Below are positions 1 to 10,025 of a stretch of 64,000 bases of DNA, one piece after another (the stretch's first letter is position 1; each line of letters begins with the position of its first letter). The stretch spans positions 8,370,264 through 8,434,263 of the forward strand of contig OX359283.1 of assembly GCA_947179155.2 (NCBI GenBank), read 5' to 3'. The position numbers were made by a program, and so were the translations under genes. Under the pieces are notes generated by a model. It searched no databases. It was not told the DNA's origin and saw only the letters and a list, made by a program, of their open reading frames with translations. This DNA is from Hedera helix. Lineage: Eukaryota > Streptophyta > Magnoliopsida > Apiales > Araliaceae.

Positions 1-1335
1 AAATATTATTGTTATGTAATAAATATATTTAGGTCATAATACACGTCTAGATAGTGCATACACCAATCCAGGCAAGTATTTTATTCCTTGTACATTTATG
101 TACAAAATTATTATTCAAATTCATTTAATTATTGTTCGTGCTATCTATTATTGGGAAGTTATCGCTTATTGTTCAAGCATAACTTAAAGTGTTGAGCTAT
201 TATTTGCGTGAAATGGACTTCATAAGATATCAATGAAAACCAATATTATTTGGAACAAAATATATACTGAAACTTTGCTTCTTTATATAAGAGTGATAAC
301 CAGGCAGTAGTACACTGACCGTGGTTTATAGGCAGTATTAAACTGACCTTTGTGTCTGGAACACTGTTGTTAGGATGATATGAATACTCCTAGGTTATAT
401 ATAGGCTGATCCCCTTATTGAATAACCGAATCAATGATTCCTAAGTCTGCATGACCTCTTGGAATGATTATTAAGTCTGGTTGAACAGATCAACCTATGG
501 TTTCTAAGTCTTTTTTTTTTTTTACTGGCAGAAACCATAATATGTGTGGTTTGACAGACAAACCTCAGTATATATAAATGGAAAAAAATCATTTTTTTAC
601 TGAATGTTCTTTAAATTCAAATACAATGTGAGTATAACTTGTTGATATTTACTTGTTGAGCCTTTCGTTGCTCATCCTTGTAAATATAATTTCATTTGCA
701 GCGTTGAATAATAATCCGGGATGTTCCAATCCGGACCCGAACGGGAAACGACCTTATTAGACTAGTTGTATTACTTGTGTTTGTTTTTGTGTAAGTCTTT
801 TAAGACTTTGATGTTATAAAGTACTTGAATTTGAAATCTATGTAACCGAACTTAAAGCTATGAAATATATTATCATCGTCTGTTATATTAATTGTGTTGT
901 ATTTATATTCTTAGATGGTTAGAATGTTGTACTGATTAGGTACAGTATCTATACGCACTATACATCTGAATGAGGGTATTTAATATTGTGAGTTCCATAC
1001 GCACTGAGGTTCCCCATAATGAGCGCCAGTACGATATTTATACCTTAATCGGAATGCGCCCCTCTGTTGCCAGGGGCAATCTTTATCCTTAATACTCTGA
1101 ACTCCAGATAGATAGAGATTATTGATATGAAAGAGATATCCATAAGACATGAATTTATTCATCCGAGTGAGGGTATCCAAACACAGTAATTGTTCTAACG
1201 AGAACTATTATCTGTTATGGGATACTGTGAACCTGGGATGGATAGAAGTTATGTATTATGAAATATCTATAGTTAATTAGTTAGCGTGAGCACCTAATCT
1301 GCTACAGGAAGTGTAGAGATTTTGGGGGCGTCACA
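1..1335 (+). repeat. E1 5' LTR, 3'-terminal part
   Basis: It repeats 8695-10025 nearly base for base and ends in GGGGGCGTCACA, followed by three bases and the primer site. It contains the conserved GGCTGATCCCCT block near 403 and a GAGC...GCTC hairpin near 659-673. Just downstream is an acceptor-like TTTGCAG ending at 701. The upstream LTR part, including the promoter, lies outside the window. Confidence 0.93.
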
Positions 1336-1338
1336 ATT

Positions 1339-1350
1339 TGGTATCAGAGC
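1339..1350 (+). other. Primer-binding site, initiator-Met tRNA
   Basis: TGGTATCAGAGC lies three bases after the LTR end. This is the standard plant Ty3/gypsy and Copia primer site, complementary to the 3' end of tRNA-iMet. The same 12-mer occurs on the - strand at 37145-37156 and 46697-46708, with the same 3-base spacing. Confidence 0.93.
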
Positions 1351-1505
1351 TATCGACTATAGCTCTAAGGTAGAGGTACCTTAGGATATAGTCTTTGAGT
1401 CCGTAAAACATTTAAATACACATGAAATAACCTAAAATGCTTATTATTCTTTTTGTGTAAATTTACATCATCTATATACTAAACAAGTAAAATTTCTTTT
1501 ATAGG

Positions 1506-1757
1506 ATGTTAGAGAACAAAAAGATGGTGGTATGGGAAGAATTAGTGATCACACCGGAGCCTTTACAAGTAATCCCACCGTATAACCCATTTCAAGAGGA
1601 GGTTGGGTCCAAAGTAGTAAATTCAGAGGCAGGATCTACAATCAGCCAGTCTGATTATAGCTTAAGTAGGGAGGTTGTGGACCTCGAGGACCAGATTGCC
1701 AAACTTCAGAAAGACCTCAAAGAGAAGAAAAATAAATTAGCAACTAAGAAGAAATGA
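1506..1757 (+). CDS. Small pre-gag coiled-coil ORF of E1 (83 aa)
   Basis: An intact 83-codon frame lies between the primer site and gag. I do not recognise a named family. Residues 1-50 are mixed and acidic; residues about 53-83 form a strongly charged helix with leucine/isoleucine spacing typical of a short coiled coil (LEDQIAKLQKDLKEK) and end in lysines. No membrane segment or catalytic motif is visible. The ATG directly follows a pyrimidine-rich stretch ending TTTTATAG, a good 3' splice-site look-alike, so it may be reached by splicing. The tandem-array elements carry a longer acidic coiled-coil ORF at the same place (36115-36903). The frame has survived although gag-pol of the same copy is broken, which could be chance for such a short ORF. 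Confidence 0.5.
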   Translation: MLENKKMVVWEELVITPEPLQVIPPYNPFQEEVGSKVVNSEAGSTISQSDYSLSREVVDLEDQIAKLQKDLKEKKNKLATKKK

Positions 1758-2014
1758 TATGTAGTTAGTTATATTAAAGTATTCCCAATGTTATATAGAT
1801 AAAAGGGAATCCTTTTCGTGTGTAACTAGTGATAATATATAAATCACTATAATGTATTTTTCAGTGTGTATCGTTGTGTGTAACTAGTGATGGCATATAA
1901 ATCACTAGTCAAATAAATGTAACTTTCTGTATGTGAAATACAAATTTTGTTTGTTAAAAAGCGAGTTACTTATTATACTATGTTTATACTTTTTCATGTT
2001 ATTGCATTGGATAA
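1758..2014 (+). other. Untranslated spacer between pre-gag ORF and gag
   Basis: AT-rich leader with an imperfect duplicated phrase (GTGTAACTAGTGAT near 1820 and 1878). It ends in a T-rich stretch before the gag ATG at 2015. No gene is seen. Confidence 0.5.
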
Positions 2015-5000
2015 ATGGCACCAAGAGGAAGGCCACGAGCACAGTTAGATGCAGAAAACGTAGAAGCAAACCCCACACAACAACTAGTTGATATTTTAGT
2101 AGGAGTTTTACAAGGGAGACAAGGAAACCCACCCCCAGTAGTCCAACCCGATACACCCAGGGTCACCCTATTCATAGACTTTAAGTTAGCTAGACCACCT
2201 GAATTTAGGGGTATCGATGAACCCATAAAAGCCCAAACATGGATCACGGAAATAGAGAAAGTGTTTAAGGTAACCCATGTAAATGATGAACAAAAGACTA
2301 ACTTCGCCACTTTCTTCTTAAAAGAAGAGGCTAACCACTGGTGGGAAGCAAACCAAACCCGGGCGGGAGATGGGATCATCCCTTGGGATAGATTTAAAGA
2401 AATATTATTTGAAAGCTACTTTCCTCAGACCATGAAAGATCGTATGGAAGTACGTTTCCTAGAACCAAAACAAGTAGACCTAACTGTAGCCTAGTATACA
2501 ACCAAGTTCAACGAGTTAGCTCACTTTGCTCCACATCAAGTTGATACGGAGGCAAGGAAAAATCGTAGATTTGAAGAAGGTCTAAAACCCCAAGTCAGGA
2601 GTAGAATATCAACTTTGCAAGTAAAAGTCTTTTCAGAAATTCACGAGAAGGCTATCATAGTTGAAATCGAGAATGAAGCATTAACAAAATTCCACAAAGA
2701 TAGAAAATTTAATAATGAGGGGAAAGGAAATCCAGGGGGAAATTTTAATAATAACAAAAGGAAATGGGATGCAAATTCCTCTAACAACTTTGGAAATAGG
2801 GGAGGTAATTTCAACAACAATGTCAATTGGGGAGGAAACTTTAACAACAATACCAATAGGGGAGGAAACTATAACAACAATCAAAAGCCTGAACGTTGTA
2901 GTATTTGTAGGAAGAACCATGTCGGATTATGCTATTATAGTGGAGCAAAATGTTTCACATGTGGAAAAGATGGGCATTACTCCAACTGGTGCCTACAAAA
3001 GAATAATAATATTAATAAGGTCAACAATGGTAGTAATATGAGTAAGAATAACAAATGTTTCAACTGTGGGGCAGAGGGACACATGGCTAAGTTTTGTCCA
3101 AAGCCTAGAAATCAAGGTTTAGGGGGAAACCAAAACACCTATAATAACCCCAGGCCAACAGTAGCTGGAGGCCAGAGTCGTCCAACCGCAAGGACATTTA
3201 ACATGACAGTGAAGGATGCTGTTGCTTCCCAAGACGTAGTGACAGGTATCATCCCTATCGATTATGTGAATGCCTATGTGTTATTCGACTCTGGTGCTAC
3301 TTGTTCTTTTGTATCTAGTAATTTTGCTAAAAGATTAAGCATGCTATTTGAAAACTTAGATAAACCTTTCAACGTAGAAATTGTTAACCAAGAGATTATT
3401 CCCGTTAACACTGTACATAAAAATTGTGGTGTAGAGATTAAGGGACACAAGTTTCTTGTGAACCTTATCCCTATACAGTTGGGAGAATTCGACGTAATTT
3501 TAGGAATGGTTTGGTTGGTTAATCATAATGCAATGATTGATTGCAATAAAAAACGAGTGAACCTATTGACTGAGTCGAAATCAAAGGTCGTGTTCAACGG
3601 TAGTTGTTCACCTAAGCAGTCTTATTGTCTGACAATAATGCAGACAAAGAGGATACTTAGGAAGGGTGGTACTGGTTATTTGGCCTATGTGGTTGACACT
3701 CGAAAGGAAGGGGTAAAACTAGATCAAATACTCGTAGTTAGCGAATTCCCAGATGTGTTTCCAAATGATTTACCAGGTCTTCCTCCGGATAGAGATATTG
3801 AGTTTGTCATCGACCTTGCATCTGGTACGGCGCCAGTCTCGAAGGCACCATATAGGATGTCACCAATAGAGTTGAAGGAGTTACTTGTTCAGTTACAAGA
3901 ACTCTTAGACAAAAAGTACATACAACCTAGTGTTTCACCATGGGGAGCACCTGTGTTGTTTGTAAAGAAAAAGGATGGAACTTTAAGATTATGTGTCGAT
4001 TATCGAGAGTTGAATAAATTGACCATAAAGAATAAGTATCCTCTACCAAGAATTGATGACCTATTTGACCAGTTGAAAGGGGCCGAACACTTTTCGAAGA
4101 TTGACCTACGATCAGGTTATCATCAATTAAAGGTAAGAAAAGAAGATGTGCCAAAGACAATATTTAGAACCCGCTACGGACATTATGAGTTTCTTGTAAT
4201 GTCCTTTGGGTTAACAAATGCACCGACAATATTCATGGATTTAATGAACTGAGTGTTTAAATCATGCTTAGACAAATTTGTTGTGGTGTTCATCGATGAT
4301 ATCTTGATATACTCAAAAACACAGGAGGAGCATGATGAACACTTGAGGAGTGTATTAGAGATATTACGAAAGGAACAACTTTATGCAAAGTTTTCCAAGT
4401 GTGAATTTTGGTTAGAGAGAGTCCAGTTTTTAGGGCATGTAATTGACAAGACTGGAATTGCGGTTGATCCAGCAAAGATAGAAACGGTGATGAATTGGGA
4501 ACAACCAACAACTCTAACAGAAGTAAGAAGTTTTCTCAATTTAGCAGGGTACTGTCATCGTTTTATAAAAGATTTTTCAAAAATAGCAACCCGGTAACCA
4601 ATTTAACTCGAAAGACGGTAAAATACGTCTGGACAGATAAATGCGAAGAAAGCTTCCAAGAGTTGAAGAAACTGTTAAGCATGGCACCAGTGTTGTCTTT
4701 ACCAGATGACACTGGGGGCCTTGTAGTGTATAGTGATGCATCACGCAGGGGATTAGGATGTGTGTTGATGCAACATGGAAAAGTGATTGCATATGCATCA
4801 CGACAACTCAAGGATTATGAGAAGAGGTATCCTACTCATGATCTTTAGTTAGCTGTGGTAGTATTTGCCTTAAAGATATAGAGACATTACTTGTATGGAG
4901 AAAAGTGTGAGATATATACAAATCACAAAAGTCTGAAGTATATTTTTACATAGAAGGATTTGAATATGAGGCAAAGGAGGTGATTAGAATTGATAAAGGA

Positions 5001-6619
5001 TTTTGACTGTGAAATTCTATATCATCCCGAGAAAGCGAACGTCGTTGCAGACGCGTTAAGTAGAAAGAATCAAGCCAAGTTAAATGTAATAACAAACAAC
5101 GAGGTACTGATAAAAGAGTTTAACAAACTTGAGATTGAAATAAGAGTCACAACAAACTCTACTCAGAAATTCTTTGTGTTAGAGAATGTTTCGACTTTGT
5201 TAGACAGAGTCAAAGAAATACAAGAGTCAGATGGAGAATGTTAAAAATGTAAAACTGAGATAACTCACATAAAGAATGTCAAATTTCGAGTAGACAAAGA
5301 TGGGGTGTTAAGATATGAGGATAGAATATGGGTACCAACAAATCAAGGGTTAAAAGATGAAATCTTAAAAGAAGCCCATAGTTCTAAGTTTGTCGTTCAT
5401 CCAGGAAGTACTAAAATGTATAAAGACTTAAGTCGTCACTTCTGGTGGCCGAACATGAGAAGAGAAATAGCGGAATGGGTAAGTAAATGTCTCACGTGTC
5501 AGAGAGTCAAAGCTGAACATCAAAAACCTAGTGGACTATTACAACCCTTACCAATTCCCGAGTGGAAGTGGGAGCATATAACCATGGACTTCGTAGTAGG
5601 TCTTCCTACCACACAGAAAGGCCACGATGCCATTTGGGTAATAGTGGACCGTCTTACAAAATCAGCCCATTTTCTACCTATTAACCTTTAACCTAGATCA
5701 ATTGGCTAAACTATACATCAATGAAATTATCTCTAGACATGGAGTCCCTGTTTCTATAGTGTCAGACCGAGATCCACGATTTACTTCAAACTTTTGGAGG
5801 AGCCTTCAAAAACACTTAGGAACCCAATTGAGATTGAGCACAACATATCACCCACAAACTGACGGACAAAGTGAGAGAACCATTCAAACATTAGAAAATA
5901 TGTTGAGAACCTGTATTATGGACTTCAAAGGAAGTTGGGTAGATCAGTTACCTTTGGTAGAATTTGCCTATAACAACAGTTACCATGCCAGCGTAGGAAT
6001 GCCACCGTATGAAGCCTTATACGGTAGAAAATGTAGAACACCTTTATGTTGGGACGAAGTTGGTGAACAACAAATGTTAGGACCCGAAATAGTCCAACAG
6101 ACCACTGATGTAATTCGAATCATACGCGAGAGATTGCAAGCATCACAAGATAGACAGAAGAAGTACGCAGATCAACACAGATAACAAAGAGACTTCGAGG
6201 TCGGAAGCCACGTATTCTTCAAAGTGTCCCCTTGGAAAGGCAAGATACGTTTTGGCAAGAAAGGAAAATTGAGTCCGAGATTCATTGGACCATTTCAGAT
6301 TTTGAGGAGGATAGGTGAGGTAGCCTATGAGGTAGCCCTACCTCCTGAGTTAGATCACATTCATAATATGTTTCACGTGTCCGTATTACGACCGTACAAA
6401 CCAGACTATAAACACGTTATAAATTACAAGCCTATCCATATCAAAAAAGATTTATCATATGTGGAAGTTCCTATCCAGATCATTGATCGGAAGGAACAAG
6501 TTTTGTGTAACAAAGTAATACCATCGGTGAAAGTCATTTGGAGGAACCAGAACATCGAACAAGCTACCTGGCAGCTCGAGGATAAAATACGAAAGAATTA
6601 CCCACATTTATTTTTATAG
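2015..6619 (+). pseudogene. E1 gag-pol, broken by stops and frameshifts
   Basis: Gag runs from 2015 with the retrotransposon Gag domain (WW near 2340) and a glycine/asparagine-rich linker (2715-2890). Cysteine knuckles follow at about 2900-3090, including CX2CX4HX4C forms. The aspartic protease has DSGATC near 3289. The RT has FIDDIL near 4292, RNase H YSDAS near 4730, the integrase HHCC region about 5390-5510, catalytic core 5585-5900 and C-terminal tail ending 6619. Breaks: TAG at 2492, TGA at 4250, a frameshift near 4585, stops at 4846, about 4879, 4950, 4981 and 5242, a frameshift near 5690, and TAA at 6182. The ATG at 2015 is chosen because the next residues (MAPRG) match the usual basic Gag start. 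Encoded enzymes would act in virus-like particles and then the nucleus. Confidence 0.92.
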
Positions 6620-6653
6620 GTTACAATGTAAATTTCGCGGAGGAAATTCTTAT

Positions 6654-6666
6654 AAGGGGGAATGAA
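6654..6666 (+). other. Polypurine tract of E1
   Basis: AAGGGGGAATGAA lies directly before the 3' LTR start TGTAATATTCC. It is the expected primer for plus-strand DNA synthesis. Confidence 0.85.
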
Positions 6667-6843
6667 TGTAATATTCCAAACCCTAATAGGAATTATGTAA
6701 TAAAATTTTAATATTAATATATAGCTAAGCATGTTTGTATTTAAGATTATTTGTAATTACATTAATTGTTAAAGGTATGTTGTAATATATATTATTAAAG
6801 GAGATAAAACATCCTAAAAATTTAATTATTGAAACATAATTTA

Positions 6844-6987
6844 AAAACCCTAAACCTAATTTAGAAACCCTAATCTAAAATTAGGAAACCTTAATTCAAA
6901 TTAGTAAACCCTAAACCTAATTAGCTAAACCCTAACCCTAAAAGGCAAACCCTAATAGTTAAACCCTAAGGGTTAAACCCTAAAAGG
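6844..6987 (+). repeat. Cluster of telomere-like AAACCCTA motifs
   Basis: About seven AAACCCTA units, some extended as AAACCCTAAACC or ACCCTAACCCTAAAA, sit between diverged AT spacers, roughly 300-400 bases upstream of the LTR TATA box. They match the Arabidopsis-type telomere repeat and the plant telo-box. Spacing is irregular, so this is not a telomere. Confidence 0.75.
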
Positions 6988-7262
6988 ACATGTGAAATAA
7001 ATAAAACAACCCTAGAATCTCAGCCACACAAAAGATCAAGCAAGCAAAATAGGATAGGGCTTTTTTAAAGCAAAATGGTGATTAAGCTTGCCACTTGATT
7101 TTTGGAAAGCCATGACTCACCTTGTAATGATTCAAATGCATGAACCAGATGTAATTAAGCCCCCTTGCCTCTGCAAACCGATCATAGCTGCATGATTACA
7201 AGATCAAACTTAGCAACCAAGAAAAGTGGCTTAAAGACCATTAAACACTAACCTAAGCTTCC

Positions 7263-7273
7263 CTATAAATAAA
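7263..7273 (+). promoter_or_regulatory. TATA box of E1 LTR promoter
   Basis: CTATAAATAAAG is a good plant TATA box. Transcription would begin about 30 bases downstream, near 7295. Confidence 0.55.
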
Positions 7274-8159
7274 GAGCTTCACTTCTGGTAAAACCCACGA
7301 AATACACTCCCTAGATCAGTCATAAATCAATCCTCATAAGCCTCATATCATCCTTAGATCAGAATCTAGGACAAATTAAGCAAAGTTGCTCTTTTAAGGT
7401 AAAACCCTAAAATTCTTGTAGATCTTTAATCTTCTGTTAATTATTATGTTATGATGTTTATAAATGACTGATAATATATGTATATGTGATCTGGGTTGTT
7501 TAATTTGGATTTCATAACACTTAGATACATAAAATGATAGATTTTAGCTCACTGTTAAAACTGCCCAGAAAAGCTGTCTGACAAGCCATTTTGTCAGAGA
7601 TTTTGATCGACCTAATGTATTTTTTTAATGTGTTTTAAAGTCTATAATTGTAGTATGCCATGAGATTAAGAGATAGAGACCTTAATCACCTCAATCGGAT
7701 CACGGGTCCGTAAGTTATAAGGCCTAGAAAGTGCTTATTCGATCACACCTCAATGCCGGATATTTTCTGGGTAACCAGAAAATGAAGAACAGTCTGACAA
7801 GTCTAATTGTCAGACAGTTTAATCTTACCCTGTTAGTTTCCTGTCGTGTTTTAAGAGTTATAATTATACCTTTCCATATAGGGTATACACGGAAACAAAT
7901 AACACGCCCATATAATCACTGTACTGGAATAAATTAATGGTCAAATAGCGTTGACCGACCATGACCGACTAAAATCCGGGTTACCCAGAATCTGCCTAAC
8001 TGCCTAGTTTGACCGAGAATCATCTTCCAACTTTGATGTTGTTAGGATTCAATATTGGTATATATGTGTACGCTACCGTGTGTACAACATCGAGATACCC
8101 TTAGTATTCCAAAACAGTACATGATCTATGAGTTAGAACCGGTCAAACCATGTTCCACG

Positions 8160-8580
8160 ACCATGACCGGCTGTTCTGGGCACGGACTGTCTGTCGCTAT
8201 AGGCCTTTAGCGACGACCTTCATCCGGCAATGAAGAACACCAAGAATAGACCCTATAGCGACGGACAGAACCGTCGCTATAGGCCAATGACAATTTATTT
8301 TAAGCAATTAAAATTAAATACCTTTAGCGACAGATTTATTGACAGATTTTTTTAAAATTCTTTATAATTCACATGTAGCGACGAATTGAATCCATTGCTA
8401 TATTAATAAATCATAAATTTAATAAACTTTAATAATAAAATTAATTAAAATATTTTTAGCGACAGATACAATATTAATTAACTAAAAATCAATCTAGGGT
8501 GCTTCTAAATTGACTTTTAGCGATGGACAAGCTTTGTAAAATTAAAATATAAATCTTTAATAAATTAATTAGTGATGGAT
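8160..8580 (+). repeat. TAGCGAC-rich segment with inverted repeats
   Basis: TAGCGAC/TAGCGAT/GTCGCTA occur many times. GTCGCTATAGG near 8191 and 8275 faces CCTATAGCGAC near 8252, giving hairpin potential. The motif resembles subterminal repeats of some plant CACTA-type DNA transposons (family knowledge), but no transposon ends are recognised. It could be an old insertion or an LTR-specific module; the equivalent 5' LTR part is outside the window. Confidence 0.45.
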
Positions 8581-10025
8581 AAAATATATAAACACTATAT
8601 AACATCCAATACAACAATTAAATTAGCGAATAAACGCAGAATAATAAACTTAGTTATTTAATTAAATTAGATACCCTTTGTTAAATTTTCTAACAAATAT
8701 TATTGTTATGTAATAAATATATTTAGGCGATAATACACGTCTAGATAGTGCATACCCCAATCCAGGCAAGTATTCTATTCCTTGTACATTTATGTACAAA
8801 TTTATTATTCAAATTCATTTAATTATTGTTCGTGCCATCTATTATTGGGAAGTTAACGCTTATTGTTTATGCATAACTTAAAGTGTTGAGCTATTATTTG
8901 CGTGAAATTGACTTGATAAGATATCAATGAAAACCAATATTATTTGATACAAAATATATACTAAAACTTTGCTTCTTTATATAAGAGTGATAAGCATGCA
9001 GTAGTACACTGATCGTGGTTTATAGGCAGTATTAAACTGACCTTTGTGTTTGGGACACTGTTGTTAGGATGATATGCATACTCCTATGTTATAAATAGGC
9101 TGATCCCCGATTGAATAACCGAATCAATAATTCCTAAGTCTGCATGACCTCTTGGAATTATTATTAAGTCTGGTTGAACAGATCAACCTATAGTTTCTAA
9201 GTCTTTTTTTTTTGACTGGCAGAAACCATAATATGTGTGGTTTGACAGACAAACCTCAGTATATATAAATGGAAAAAAATCATTTTTTAACTGAATGTTC
9301 TTTAAATTCAAATACAGTGTGAGTATAACTTGTTGATATTTACTTGTTAAGCCTTTCGTTGCTCATCCTTGCAAATATAATTTCATTTGCAGCGTTGAAT
9401 AATAATCCGGGATGTTCCAATTCGGTCCCGAACGGGAAACGACCTTATTAGACTAGTTGTATTACTTGTGTTTGTTTTTGTGTAAGTCTTTTAAGACTTT
9501 GATGTAATAAAGTACTTGAATTTGAAATCTATGTAACCGAACTTAAAGCTATGAAATATATTATCATCGTTTGTTATATTAATTGCATTGTATTTATATT
9601 CTTAGATGGTTAAAATGTTGTACTAATTAGGTACAGTATCTATACGAACTATACATCTGAATGAGGGTATTTAATATTGTGAGTTCCGTACGCACTGAGG
9701 CTCCCCATAATGAGCACCGGTACGGTATTTATACCTTAACTGGAATGCGCCCCTCTGTTGCCAGGGACAATCTTTATCCTTAATACTCTGAACTCCAGAT
9801 AGATAGAGATTATTGATATGGAAGAGATATCCATAAGACATGAATCTATTCATCCAAGTGAGGTATCCAAACACAGTAATTGTTCTGACGAGAACTACTA
9901 TCTGTTATGGGATACTGTGAACCTAGGATGGATAGAAGTTATGTATTGTGGAATATCTATAGCTAATTAGTCAGCGTGAGCACCTAATCTGCTACAGGAA
10001 GTGTAGAGATTTTGGGGGCATCACA

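Larger units (their letters stand above)
1..10025 (+). mobile_element. E1: Tekay/Del-type Ty3-gypsy chromovirus, 5' end outside window
   Basis: The element reads LTR end (1-1335), tRNA-iMet primer site, pre-gag ORF, gag-pol (protease, RT, RNase H, integrase, chromodomain-like tail), polypurine tract, full 3' LTR (6667-10025). Base 1 aligns with about 8695 and 1335 with 10025, so the window opens inside the 5' LTR. By eye the two LTRs differ by about 4-5% over the first 350 bases, so this is an older insertion than the array at 27654-51406. Gag-pol carries several stops and two frameshifts, so the copy cannot be autonomous. Domain order, integrase tail and very long LTRs fit the Tekay (Del) clade of plant chromoviruses. 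Confidence 0.93.
6667..10025 (+). repeat. E1 3' LTR (about 3.36 kb)
   Basis: Starts TGTAATATTCC after the polypurine tract and ends GGGGGCATCACA. It holds a telomere-motif cluster (6844-6987), a TATA box (7263-7273), a donor-like TTTTAAG|GT (GT at 7399-7400) and TAGCGAC repeats (8160-8580). The part matching the 5' LTR follows from 8695, with an acceptor-like TTTGCAG ending at 9392. No real gene is seen; short frames such as 7731-7937 look like chance. Bases immediately after it are E2 gag, so E1 probably inserted there, but the other flank is outside the window. Confidence 0.92.

Noticed and set aside
980..1180. 66-codon - strand frame, with a relative at 9671-9874
   Set aside because: Duplicated only because both lie in the E1 LTRs; no coding signature.
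6844..6987. Chromosome end or interstitial telomere
   Set aside because: Motifs are irregular, few, and inside an LTR next to its promoter.
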